DNA from: Oceanospirillaceae bacterium
Lineage (GTDB): Bacteria > Pseudomonadota > Gammaproteobacteria > Pseudomonadales > Litoribrevibacteraceae
Direction: 5' to 3'
Length of the DNA stretch: 64,000 nt
Assembly (NCBI GenBank): GCA_015665455.1
Contig: JADFAD010000010.1
Span: 33,322 to 97,321 of the forward strand
The translations under genes were made by a program, and so were the position numbers. The notes below the pieces were generated by a model, which saw only the letters and a list, made by a program, of their open reading frames with translations, was not told the DNA's origin and searched no databases. Below, in pieces: positions 39,699 through 46,745 of the stretch. The stretch's first letter is position 1. Each line of letters begins with the position of its first letter.

Positions 39699-39744
39699 AT
39701 GGGGTTATCACCCTATACCTGAACCGCTCAACCCCGAATACAAT
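39699..39744 (+). promoter_or_regulatory. sapC operator and promoter
   Basis: ATGGGGTTATCACCCTAT (39699-39716) matches 16 of 18 bases of the operator at 11438-11455, and the upstream CAATATGGGGT context is also conserved. TACAAT (39739-39744) follows after exactly 22 bp, the same gap as at the divergent promoters. The expected -35 position reads TACCTG, a poor match. The sapC gene is therefore probably co-activated with the exporter and the giant protein. Confidence 0.6.
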
Positions 39745-39880
39745 TTGCTTACTGATTTGGTGAATTGGGAAGCCCCCAACACCTCAAAAATTATGTACCA
39801 GGTTATGGCTTTTATATTACGTAGAAGGCGTCATAAAAGAAGATAACTTTGGCGATCACAGGCAATTAAAGGAAAGTAAC

Positions 39881-40606
39881 ATGACGACTCAATTATTGTT
39901 TTATAAGAATGTAAGCCCAGTATCTTCTGAGCAGCACAAAGATGTTTCTGTTAAATCAGGTACTGATTTCAGTTTTGCTAAGAAAGTAAACTCTGCACCG
40001 ATTGTTGCTGCCGAATTTGCTAAAGCCGCAGAAGAATTTGCCATTGTGTTTGTGGGCGAAGGTGAGAACACTGTGCCCGTGGTTATCTTGGGCGCAAACA
40101 AAGATGAGAACAGCTTTGTGGATGCAAAGGGTGCTTGGTTGGCTGGTTATACGCCTGCATTCATTCGTCGTTACCCGTTCGTATTCAGCGTTACTGAAGA
40201 TCAAAAGAACTACGCGCTTTGCATCGATGAAGACTTCGAAGGCTGCAACACGGAAGGCAAAGGCGAGAAGTTGTTTGATGCAGAAGGTGAGCGCACTGTG
40301 TATCTAGAGCAAGTAGTAAGCTTTCAAAAGAACTATCAGGTTCAGCATCAATTAACGCAAGGTTTATGCAAGCGCTTGGAAGAGCTGGATCTTCTAGAGC
40401 CAGTGACAGCCGGTTTTAATAAAGCCGAAGGTCAGGTTCAAAAGTTGTCCGGTTTCAAGGCGGTAAATCGTTCTAAATTGAAGGCGCTAGACAGTGATGT
40501 TTTGGCTGAATTGGTTAAGAACGACGGCATGGAATTAATTTACTTACATCTTCAATCGCTTAGCAACCTAAATCGTTTGGCTAAGACATTGGAAGCAGTG
40601 GCTTAA
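39881..40606 (+). CDS. SapC family protein
   Basis: A 241-residue soluble protein of the SapC family (PF07277 type). Characteristic features are FYKNVSPVSSEQHKD at the start, WLAGYTPAFIRRYPFVFS (about 85-103), LCIDEDFEGC (about 112-121), and a C-terminal helical half ending in LNRLAKTLEAVA. In Campylobacter fetus, sapC heads the sapCDEF cluster needed for S-layer protein secretion; its biochemical role is not known. Here it follows the giant gene as an independent unit with its own operator copy, a good ribosome site (AAGGAAAG) and its own terminator. It may assist production or surface assembly of the giant protein. Family assignment is good; function is inferred from context. Confidence 0.85.
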   Translation: MTTQLLFYKNVSPVSSEQHKDVSVKSGTDFSFAKKVNSAPIVAAEFAKAAEEFAIVFVGEGENTVPVVILGANKDENSFVDAKGAWLAGYTPAFIRRYPFVFSVTEDQKNYALCIDEDFEGCNTEGKGEKLFDAEGERTVYLEQVVSFQKNYQVQHQLTQGLCKRLEELDLLEPVTAGFNKAEGQVQKLSGFKAVNRSKLKALDSDVLAELVKNDGMELIYLHLQSLSNLNRLAKTLEAVA

Positions 40607-40626
40607 GGGATATATGCACTCTTTTG

Positions 40627-40661
40627 GCCTTCATCGGTGGCTAACGGTGAAGGCTTTTTTT
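40627..40661 (+). terminator. Intrinsic terminator of sapC
   Basis: GCCTTCATCG pairs with CGGTGAAGGC over 10 bp (one T-G pair) around an 8-nt loop, and seven T residues follow immediately. It starts 21 bp after the sapC stop. This is a textbook intrinsic terminator. Confidence 0.9.
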
Positions 40662-40730
40662 GAATAATAGTCGCTTAGTATTTGTCCCCATGGCTGCGCT
40701 CTGCAGTTTGAATACTAAGTCTTAGGGTTT

Positions 40731-40783
40731 GTTGTCAGAAAGCGCCTAATCTACCCCCAATTGACAGGGCGCTTTTTGGCAAC
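40731..40783 (+). ncRNA. Covarying hairpin element, copy 2
   Basis: A 16-bp stem GTTGTCAGAAAGCGCC / GGCGCTTTTTGGCAAC with a 21-nt loop containing ACCCCCAATT. Compared with copy 1, stem positions 4 (A-T to G-C), 7 (G-C to A-T) and 15 (T-A to C-G) change on both sides, and positions 2, 5, 10, 13 and 14 change on one side between Watson-Crick and wobble. The flanks GGTTT and TCCT are kept. Confidence 0.5.
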
Positions 40784-40964
40784 TCCTAGGTTGAAGCATA
40801 TTTATTGTTAATGCTTAGTTTTATGTTTAGAAATACTTGAGTTTAGAGTAATTGAGATAGGTGAGTCTCTGTGATTATGAGGTGATTTTGATTCTTTCAT
40901 TTTTCTTTCAAACTTGGCTGTTATATTTCGAAATCTTCATGTAATTCTGTGTAATTGCTTGAGT

Positions 40965-40987
40965 GTGCGATTTTGCTAGAATCGCAC
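40965..40987 (-). terminator. Possible terminator of the divergent algL-like gene
   Basis: An 8-bp perfect stem GTGCGATT/AATCGCAC with a 7-nt loop, 22 bp beyond the minus-strand stop. No T-run follows on the minus strand, so it is only a weak candidate. Confidence 0.35.
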
Positions 40988-41008
40988 GAAAGTTAGTAAT
41001 AGAGGCAT

Positions 41009-42046
41009 CTAGGGAGATACAGGGAATAAAGGATTTATATCACCCCCTAGCTGGATCATATTTAGACTTGAGTTGATAGTGGTTTCTAAGTCTTTTGCTA
41101 AGTCACTGTTTTTATATTCACGGTTATATGGTATTAGCCAACTCATCATTTCATAAGGCACTTCATGTTGGGAATAGTTTGTTAAATGTGAATAGCTGGC
41201 TGTCGATAATGTGAACTCTGCAGTGAAATCAACGAGCTTTTTCAACCTTAATTGTTCCTCATAGTGAAGAACATAACCTTCTTTTTGAAGAAAGCTTGAC
41301 AGCATTACAATGGGTGTAATAGCGAAATGACTGTATTTAACACCGAGTCGGCCTCTCCCAACTTCGTTTGGCAGATAGCCTGTATTACTTTTTGCATCTG
41401 GTGTGACTTGGTAAAGGCTATGTATAAGGACTGTATATGACCAATCTAAGAATCGTCTATTTTCGGTGAATAGGCCTGTAGCGGCAACGGACCATGCTGC
41501 CCAGTAATCATGATTATTTATTTTTTCTGGGGCTGTAATCAACCTATCTTGGTAGTCATTGATGACGCTATCTGCAAGCTTGCTCAACCAAGCTTTTTGT
41601 GAACTTGTTGGTGTCCAATTATTGTTTGTTGCTTTTATTAAGGTCAGTGTTGACGTTGAAATGCTTGAAAGTGTCCAAGCCCTTAATGCCTTTCCTGTAT
41701 GACTGGCTGATTGGGTTTCGAGACTGTTTGAATCAGCCCAAGAATTAAGCCAAAGATCGTAACAATCTATCGCTAGATCTTTTTTTCTTTGGTCGTGGTT
41801 CGTAATGTAGTAATCACTAATTTTTGAGATGCCATACGCGTACCTATTTAATCTGTTTTGGATCGCAACAGAGTTCGAATCAGGTCTCACTTCCTTTGAT
41901 CTTGTTGGGTCGTTTGGATCGTATTTACTTTGGACGTTTAAGTGGCCTGTGTAACCTGAAGGGGGTGAAAAGCTGCATGAACCATAACTATTGTTATTGA
42001 GTAGTAATAATGCGGCTGAAGTAATACTTAATAATATTTTTTTCAT
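41009..42046 (-). CDS. AlgL-like alginate lyase (PL5 family), divergent copy
   Basis: A 345-residue periplasmic poly(beta-D-mannuronate) lyase homologue. A signal peptide (KKILLSITSAALLLLNNNSYG) precedes the AlgL signature LNVQSKYDPNDPTRSK (36-51). Catalytic-region motifs are HTGKALRAWTL (116-126), NNHDYW with His179 (177-182), and LPNEVGRGRLGVKYSHFA with Arg233 and Tyr238. Known AlgL enzymes cleave alginate by beta-elimination and clear misrouted polymer from the periplasm. This copy diverges from the operon across 638 bp and keeps the active-site residues better than the in-operon copy. It may be the active degrading enzyme, for example for detachment or alginate use. Family is firm; the division of labour is inferred. 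Confidence 0.85.
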   Translation of the reverse strand: MKKILLSITSAALLLLNNNSYGSCSFSPPSGYTGHLNVQSKYDPNDPTRSKEVRPDSNSVAIQNRLNRYAYGISKISDYYITNHDQRKKDLAIDCYDLWLNSWADSNSLETQSASHTGKALRAWTLSSISTSTLTLIKATNNNWTPTSSQKAWLSKLADSVINDYQDRLITAPEKINNHDYWAAWSVAATGLFTENRRFLDWSYTVLIHSLYQVTPDAKSNTGYLPNEVGRGRLGVKYSHFAITPIVMLSSFLQKEGYVLHYEEQLRLKKLVDFTAEFTLSTASYSHLTNYSQHEVPYEMMSWLIPYNREYKNSDLAKDLETTINSSLNMIQLGGDINPLFPVSP

Positions 42047-42684
42047 TCTTAAACTGCCTTTACAGGTTTTCTATAACTGTATTTGAAATATGGGAGTTGT
42101 GTTGTTGTTATTTGAAAAGTAATTCTTTGATTTTGTTACATATTGTCTACGAATGTTAATTGGTGTTTGGCGTGTTTTAACATGTATTGAGTGTTTTTAA
42201 AATATCGATTCTGATTTATTTCTCGGTCCGTTAATAGCTTGGTCGAAAGCTTTGTTGTTCCTGTTTTTTAGTGCTGTTTATATTTGGTGTTGTTATAGGT
42301 CTTTGTTTTGTTTGATTTTTTGTGTTTTGTTGAGATGGTTTGTAATTGATTTAGTTCAATAATTAATATGATTGAACGGTTAATATATTAAAAGCAGATT
42401 AATTGATTGAACGATCAATATATTAAAATCTTATTAGTTGTTTGAATGGTCAATATATTAAAGCTGTAAGATTTTCCGACATTTCCTGTTGGTTTTTTTC
42501 GTCAAGTTAAAAAAGGACATAATTGTGTTTATTGGTTTTATTTGTGAATAAGTGAATGTCGTTCTAATAAAAAATAAGAATAAAGTATTGATTGATTTTG
42601 ATTGATTTACAAATGTTTATATATACAATTGTCCCATCTTTGGGATTGTGTGTTGTTAATAGAATTCATAATGGGACTGTTTAA
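42047..42684. promoter_or_regulatory. Long AT-rich divergent region before algD
   Basis: This 638-bp gap between the algL-like gene and algD has no gene. It holds three 35-bp-spaced direct repeats (42372-42463), a doubled TTGATTGATTT motif at about 42585-42605, and a dyad CAAT-TG-TCCCA / TGGGATTG at about 42627-42649, roughly 40 bp before algD. I could not identify an AlgU-type (GAACTT, 16-17 bp, TCtgA) promoter. The ribosome site of algD is probably GGGA in TAATGGGACTG. Confidence 0.55.
42372..42463. repeat. Three direct repeats at exact 35-bp spacing upstream of the alginate operon
   Basis: Copies start at 42372, 42407 and 42442, each reading TTGAAYGRTYAATATATTAA. The left part of copy 2, TTGAACGATCAA, is itself nearly palindromic, as is the right part AATATATT. 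The exact 35-bp period suggests an array of protein-binding sites. The regulator is unknown. Confidence 0.75.
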
Positions 42685-43995
42685 ATGGATATTAGTATTT
42701 TTGGACTTGGTTATGTAGGTACTGTTTGCGGTGTATGCCTTGCAAAAAATGGACATAATATTGTTGGTGTTGATGTAAGTGATCATAAGATTCAATTAAT
42801 TAATGACGGTTTACCTCCTATTGTTGAAGCAGGATTGACTGAATTAATTCAGCAAGTAGTTCAAGAAAAAAAGCTTTCTGCATCGAAAGATCATCGCTCT
42901 GCGGTTTTAGATTCAGACATATCAATTGTGTGTGTTGGTACTCCAAGTCGATCCGATGGAAGTCTAGATACTCAGTATTTAGAGCAGGTCTGTGATCAGA
43001 TAGGTAAGGCTTTAAAAGATAAAGATGATTACCATTTGGTTGTTATTCGAAGTACTGTTCTTCCTGGTACCGTAATGGGCGAGCTTCTGCCTATTCTAGA
43101 ATCTGCTTCAGGTAAAAAAGTTGGTGTGGATTTTGGTCTCGCAATGAACCCAGAGTTCTTACGTGAAAGCACTGCAATCGAAGATTTTTACGATCCTGAA
43201 ATGACAGTGATTGGTGAGTTTGATAAGCGCTCTGGCGATATTTTAGAGTCGATTTACGAAGGGATTGATTCGCCTGTTATGCGTAATACGATTGAAATTG
43301 CAGAGATGATCAAATACACCTGCAATGTCTGGCATGCAACTAAAGTGGCTTTTGGTAACGAGATTGGATCTATCTCAAAAGAGATAGGAATCGATGGCCG
43401 TGAAGTTATGGACATTGTTTGTAAAGACAAGAAGCTTAATATCTCATCTTATTATATGCGACCAGGGTTTGCTTTTGGTGGGTCGTGCTTACCTAAAGAT
43501 GTTAGAGCGCTAACACACCTTGGCCGTCAGTTGGGTGTAAAAACCCCGGTGATAAGTAACTTAATGCACAGTAACGAATCTCACGTGGATAATGGTTTTA
43601 AAATTGTCTCTGCCGCAGGCAAGAAGAAAATTGGTTTTCTTGGCATAAGTTTTAAAGCAGGAACGGATGATCTTCGTGAAAGCCCTCTTGTTGAATTGGT
43701 TGAGCGTCTTCATGGTAAAGGCTATGAAGTAAAAATCTATGATAAAAATGTTGATTACGCAAGGCTTCATGGGGCAAATAAGGATTACATAGAAAATGTA
43801 ATTCCGCATGTTGCTGGGTTACTTGAGCAGGATATTGAGCAGGTTATTGATCATGCTGAGGTGATCGTTGTTGGTAACTCGTCAGAGGAGTTTTCTAACG
43901 TTGTTGAAAGGGCTAACGGCAGCAAAGTTCTTGTCGACTTAGTTGGCTTTATGGATAAAGTTTCTTGTGAACAGCACCATGGGATTTGTTGGTAG
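42685..43995 (+). CDS. algD: GDP-mannose 6-dehydrogenase
   Basis: A cytoplasmic NAD-dependent enzyme that oxidises GDP-mannose to GDP-mannuronate, the committed step of alginate synthesis. It is 436 residues, the same length as the Pseudomonas enzyme. It has the Rossmann motif GLGYVG (7-12), the substrate region AMNPEFLRES (153-162) and the catalytic Cys268 in FGGSCLPKD. The operon's regulatory region lies just upstream. No algA (GDP-mannose supply) gene is present in the cluster, so that step must be encoded elsewhere. Confidence 0.96.
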   Translation: MDISIFGLGYVGTVCGVCLAKNGHNIVGVDVSDHKIQLINDGLPPIVEAGLTELIQQVVQEKKLSASKDHRSAVLDSDISIVCVGTPSRSDGSLDTQYLEQVCDQIGKALKDKDDYHLVVIRSTVLPGTVMGELLPILESASGKKVGVDFGLAMNPEFLRESTAIEDFYDPEMTVIGEFDKRSGDILESIYEGIDSPVMRNTIEIAEMIKYTCNVWHATKVAFGNEIGSISKEIGIDGREVMDIVCKDKKLNISSYYMRPGFAFGGSCLPKDVRALTHLGRQLGVKTPVISNLMHSNESHVDNGFKIVSAAGKKKIGFLGISFKAGTDDLRESPLVELVERLHGKGYEVKIYDKNVDYARLHGANKDYIENVIPHVAGLLEQDIEQVIDHAEVIVVGNSSEEFSNVVERANGSKVLVDLVGFMDKVSCEQHHGICW

Positions 43996-44020
43996 TTAGT
44001 TAATACGCAGGAAGTATTCT

Positions 44021-45556
44021 ATGAAGGCAAATTTAAGACAGGTTCTTAAGATCAATACGTTGAATTATTGGGCTGCGAAGTTCTTTGGTTGGATGTGCTT
44101 GTTTGGTGTTATTGCACTTTTAGCAAGCTCTATTGATGCGGTGTATTTTGACCCTGATCATAAGAAATTCATATTTCTCATCGGTGCTATAGGTCTTTGG
44201 CGGTATGGTAATGCAACCGTCCATTATCTTCGCGGTATGTATTTCTTGCACTGGAAGTTTCCTCGCATGAGGAAGGCTGTTGATGCAATGGGCGACAGTC
44301 TTCTTCCTTCCCATATGTATATGGTTGTAACTAGTTTTAGAATTCCTCCTGAGACGACTTATAAAGTTTATAAGTCTGTCTTTAAGGAGTGTCAGAGAAT
44401 GTCTATTCCTGTAACGGTTATTATTTCGATTGTTGAGAAAGGCGATGAGCGCTTAATTCGCGAGATAATGCAGAATGAAGTTGACGACTCAAGCACCGTG
44501 GATCTGGTTATTGTTCGTGCTAGAGGGACAGGAAAGAGAGACGGTTTGGCTCACGCTTTTAGGGCTTTATCTCGGCTCATGCCTGATAAAGATGCTGCTG
44601 TGGGCGTAGTTGATGGTGATACTCAGTTGTTACCTGGATGTGTTGAAAATGCCGTTAAATTCTTTGGTTATCTCCCTTCTGTTGGTGGTATTACTACTAA
44701 TGAATTTTGTGAGGTTGAAGGCAGCAAGTTAATGCGTGAATGGCACACAATGAGATTTGTCCAAAGACACATAAATATGTGTTCCATGGCAGTTTCACTA
44801 CGAGTTATGACTATGACTGGTAGGTTGTCTTTCTTTAGAGCATCGGCAATTACAGATAAAAACTTCATTGATGACGTTCAATCAGACTCATTAGATCATT
44901 GGCGTTTAGGGCGGTTTCGTTTCTTAACAGGGGATGATAAATCGTCTTGGTTTAGTCTCATGACTCAGGGTTGGGATACATTCTATGTGCCCGATAGTGA
45001 CACATTAACAATCGAGCATCCGCCTGATAATAACTTCTTTAGAGCGACACGCCAGTTGATGTATCGCTGGTATGGTAATTCACTGAGACAAAACTTTAGA
45101 TCAATTAAATTGCTCGGGTGGAGACGACTTGGGTTGTTTACTACGTATGTTCTTTATGATCAACGAGTTTCAATGTGGACGTGTTTAATCGGTTTGGTTA
45201 CGACTGCGATAGCTGGCTTTTTATACTCGATTGATTTTCTTTTGGTGTATCTACTATGGGTAGTTACGTCTAGAACGATTGTGACACTGCTGTTCTTTTT
45301 TTCAGGTCATAAAGTGGATCCAACATACCCGTTGGCACTTTACTACAACCAAATAGTAGGGTCAGTGATGAAGGTGTATTCCATGTTTCACATGGACCAG
45401 CAAAGCTGGACCCGACAGAAGACCAAGCTGGACTCTGGATCTGGGAACTTTGATAAAAGGCTCAATGCGTGGTCGTCCAAAATTTTATTGTTTTCTTCAG
45501 CTTCTATATTTTTAGGGGTTGTGGCTCTAATTCTTGATTTTTCTAATATAACGTAA
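44021..45556 (+). CDS. alg8: Alginate polymerase, mannuronosyl transferase subunit
   Basis: A 511-residue inner-membrane family-2 glycosyltransferase that polymerises mannuronate from GDP-mannuronate. N-terminal membrane helices (about 18-60) precede a cytoplasmic GT-A domain with VVDGDTQLLPG (D198, D200). A later FIDDVQSDSLDHW segment and RQLMYRWYGN (a QxxxRW-like motif) come before C-terminal membrane helices. It starts 25 bp after algD behind AGGAAG. It works with Alg44, which binds c-di-GMP. Confidence 0.94.
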   Translation: MKANLRQVLKINTLNYWAAKFFGWMCLFGVIALLASSIDAVYFDPDHKKFIFLIGAIGLWRYGNATVHYLRGMYFLHWKFPRMRKAVDAMGDSLLPSHMYMVVTSFRIPPETTYKVYKSVFKECQRMSIPVTVIISIVEKGDERLIREIMQNEVDDSSTVDLVIVRARGTGKRDGLAHAFRALSRLMPDKDAAVGVVDGDTQLLPGCVENAVKFFGYLPSVGGITTNEFCEVEGSKLMREWHTMRFVQRHINMCSMAVSLRVMTMTGRLSFFRASAITDKNFIDDVQSDSLDHWRLGRFRFLTGDDKSSWFSLMTQGWDTFYVPDSDTLTIEHPPDNNFFRATRQLMYRWYGNSLRQNFRSIKLLGWRRLGLFTTYVLYDQRVSMWTCLIGLVTTAIAGFLYSIDFLLVYLLWVVTSRTIVTLLFFFSGHKVDPTYPLALYYNQIVGSVMKVYSMFHMDQQSWTRQKTKLDSGSGNFDKRLNAWSSKILLFSSASIFLGVVALILDFSNIT

Positions 45557-45565
45557 AGGATTTTT

Positions 45566-46702
45566 ATGAGTGACCAAAGCTCAACCTTGTCTGTAGTTCA
45601 TGAAGCTATTGATGAGCGTCAACATGTGAGGGTAAAAATCCCTGCAACAGTAAGTGTAAATGTATCAGGGAAAGTTATTGAGTGTGAGGTGGAAGATATC
45701 TCTTTAGGAGGCGCTTCTATCTTTATCAATCAATCTTTCGTTGAAGGGCAGTTGATAGATACCACTGTCAGTTTCAATCTCGATGGGTTTGATATGAATC
45801 TTCCCATCAAAGCTAAAGTTATTTCTCAAAAAGGCAAAGTTACTAGTATCGGATTTGTTGATGTTGCACAAAAGCAAATGGATACATTGCGCTATATGAT
45901 TTCATCATTTATTGCTGGGGACATAGTGTCTGCAAGTGGTGTCCTGAATGTGGTTCAGCGTGAGAATTACATTAAGCAAAGAAAAACAAAGTTTGATGCC
46001 ACTAGGTCTTGGTCTGAAAGAGCAAAAGCCATCTTTGGTACAGCAACATATCTAGTTTTTGGCTCGCTAATCGCACTTATACTTGCCTATAAACTCTATA
46101 TTTACTTTTTCCAAGTGAATGCGTTGAACTCATCTGTATCTGCTGATTCTTTCATTGTTTCAATGCCTGGTAATGGGTATGTAAGCTACTTAACGAATAA
46201 GGATGAAGTGGAAAAAGGTGAGCCATTGGCCTCAGTTTCTAGCCAGCTTCAGACAAGTTTTAATACCCCTGAAGATTTGAGAGCAATTTCAGATATTAGC
46301 GAAACAGATTTGCAGACTTTATTTGGCAAAGCGCTTTTAGAAACAATGATTGCCAGCCCGTGTGATTGTTTTGTTTATTATCCTGAACAAGCATCTGATC
46401 GATATGCGTACAAAGAAGAAGAGCTTCTCCATTTGCTTCCTGTTGATAAACCTCTTTATGTTAAGGCAACGTTCCCGTTTACTCGAATAGATGCATTAAA
46501 TAACAGTAGTGAGATTAACATAAGAATATTTGGCCATGCTGAACCTACAAAGGGCAAGATCGTTCGTTCAGAAGTGGACAGTAAGTTAGGTAATTTGGTT
46601 CTGTTAATTGAGCCTTTAGAACCTTTAGCAAAAGAAGATTACTTAAAGCCTGCTGAAGTATCTATTGATACTGGCTGGGGTATCTCCAAGTTTTGGCAGT
46701 AG
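45566..46702 (+). CDS. alg44: Alginate polymerase co-subunit, PilZ c-di-GMP receptor
   Basis: A 378-residue protein with an N-terminal cytoplasmic PilZ domain carrying both c-di-GMP motifs, R18-Q-H-V-R22 and D44-I-S-L-G-G49. One membrane helix follows (about 155-178), then a periplasmic HlyD-like region (SADSFIVSMPGNGYVSYL, KDEVEKGEPLASV). In Pseudomonas, Alg44 turns on Alg8 when c-di-GMP is bound. The gene starts 9 bp after alg8, so the two are co-expressed. The intact motifs indicate that alginate synthesis here is under c-di-GMP control. Confidence 0.94.
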   Translation: MSDQSSTLSVVHEAIDERQHVRVKIPATVSVNVSGKVIECEVEDISLGGASIFINQSFVEGQLIDTTVSFNLDGFDMNLPIKAKVISQKGKVTSIGFVDVAQKQMDTLRYMISSFIAGDIVSASGVLNVVQRENYIKQRKTKFDATRSWSERAKAIFGTATYLVFGSLIALILAYKLYIYFFQVNALNSSVSADSFIVSMPGNGYVSYLTNKDEVEKGEPLASVSSQLQTSFNTPEDLRAISDISETDLQTLFGKALLETMIASPCDCFVYYPEQASDRYAYKEEELLHLLPVDKPLYVKATFPFTRIDALNNSSEINIRIFGHAEPTKGKIVRSEVDSKLGNLVLLIEPLEPLAKEDYLKPAEVSIDTGWGISKFWQ

Positions 46703-46745
46703 TTGAAAATAGAATGGCCTTGAATAAGCTCAAAGGAACGAAAAA

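Larger units (their letters stand above)
39424..39880. other. Intergenic region between giant gene and sapC
   Basis: This 457-bp gap contains no credible gene. In order it holds the terminator-like hairpin after the giant gene (39479-39516), a structured RNA-like element (39541-39604), a stretch of about 90 bp in which I see nothing, the sapC operator (39699-39716) with its -10 element (39739-39744), and a leader of about 130 nt. Confidence 0.6.
40607..41008. other. Intergenic region between sapC and the algL-like gene
   Basis: This 402-bp region holds no gene that I can support. It contains the sapC terminator (40627-40661), an inverted repeat with 9-bp arms CTTAGTATT/AATACTAAG (40674-40682 and 40711-40719) around a 28-nt loop with CTGC/GCAG, the second covarying hairpin (40731-40783), and a hairpin GTGCGATT/AATCGCAC (40965-40987). 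The last is about 20 bp beyond the stop of the minus-strand algL-like gene and may end its transcript. Confidence 0.55.

Noticed and set aside
39479..40783. Interpretation of the intergenic hairpins as CRISPR or attC sites
   Set aside because: There are only two copies with diverged stems and unequal context, no regular spacers, and no RYYYAAC/GTTRRRY pair at the ends.
39534..40790. Interpretation of the hairpin pair as c-di-GMP (GEMM) riboswitches
   Set aside because: The GEMM core sequences and tetraloop-receptor arrangement are absent; only the general idea of a structured leader fits.
42160..42684. AlgU (sigma-22) promoter for algD
   Set aside because: No GAACTT element with correctly spaced TCtgA was found in the region.
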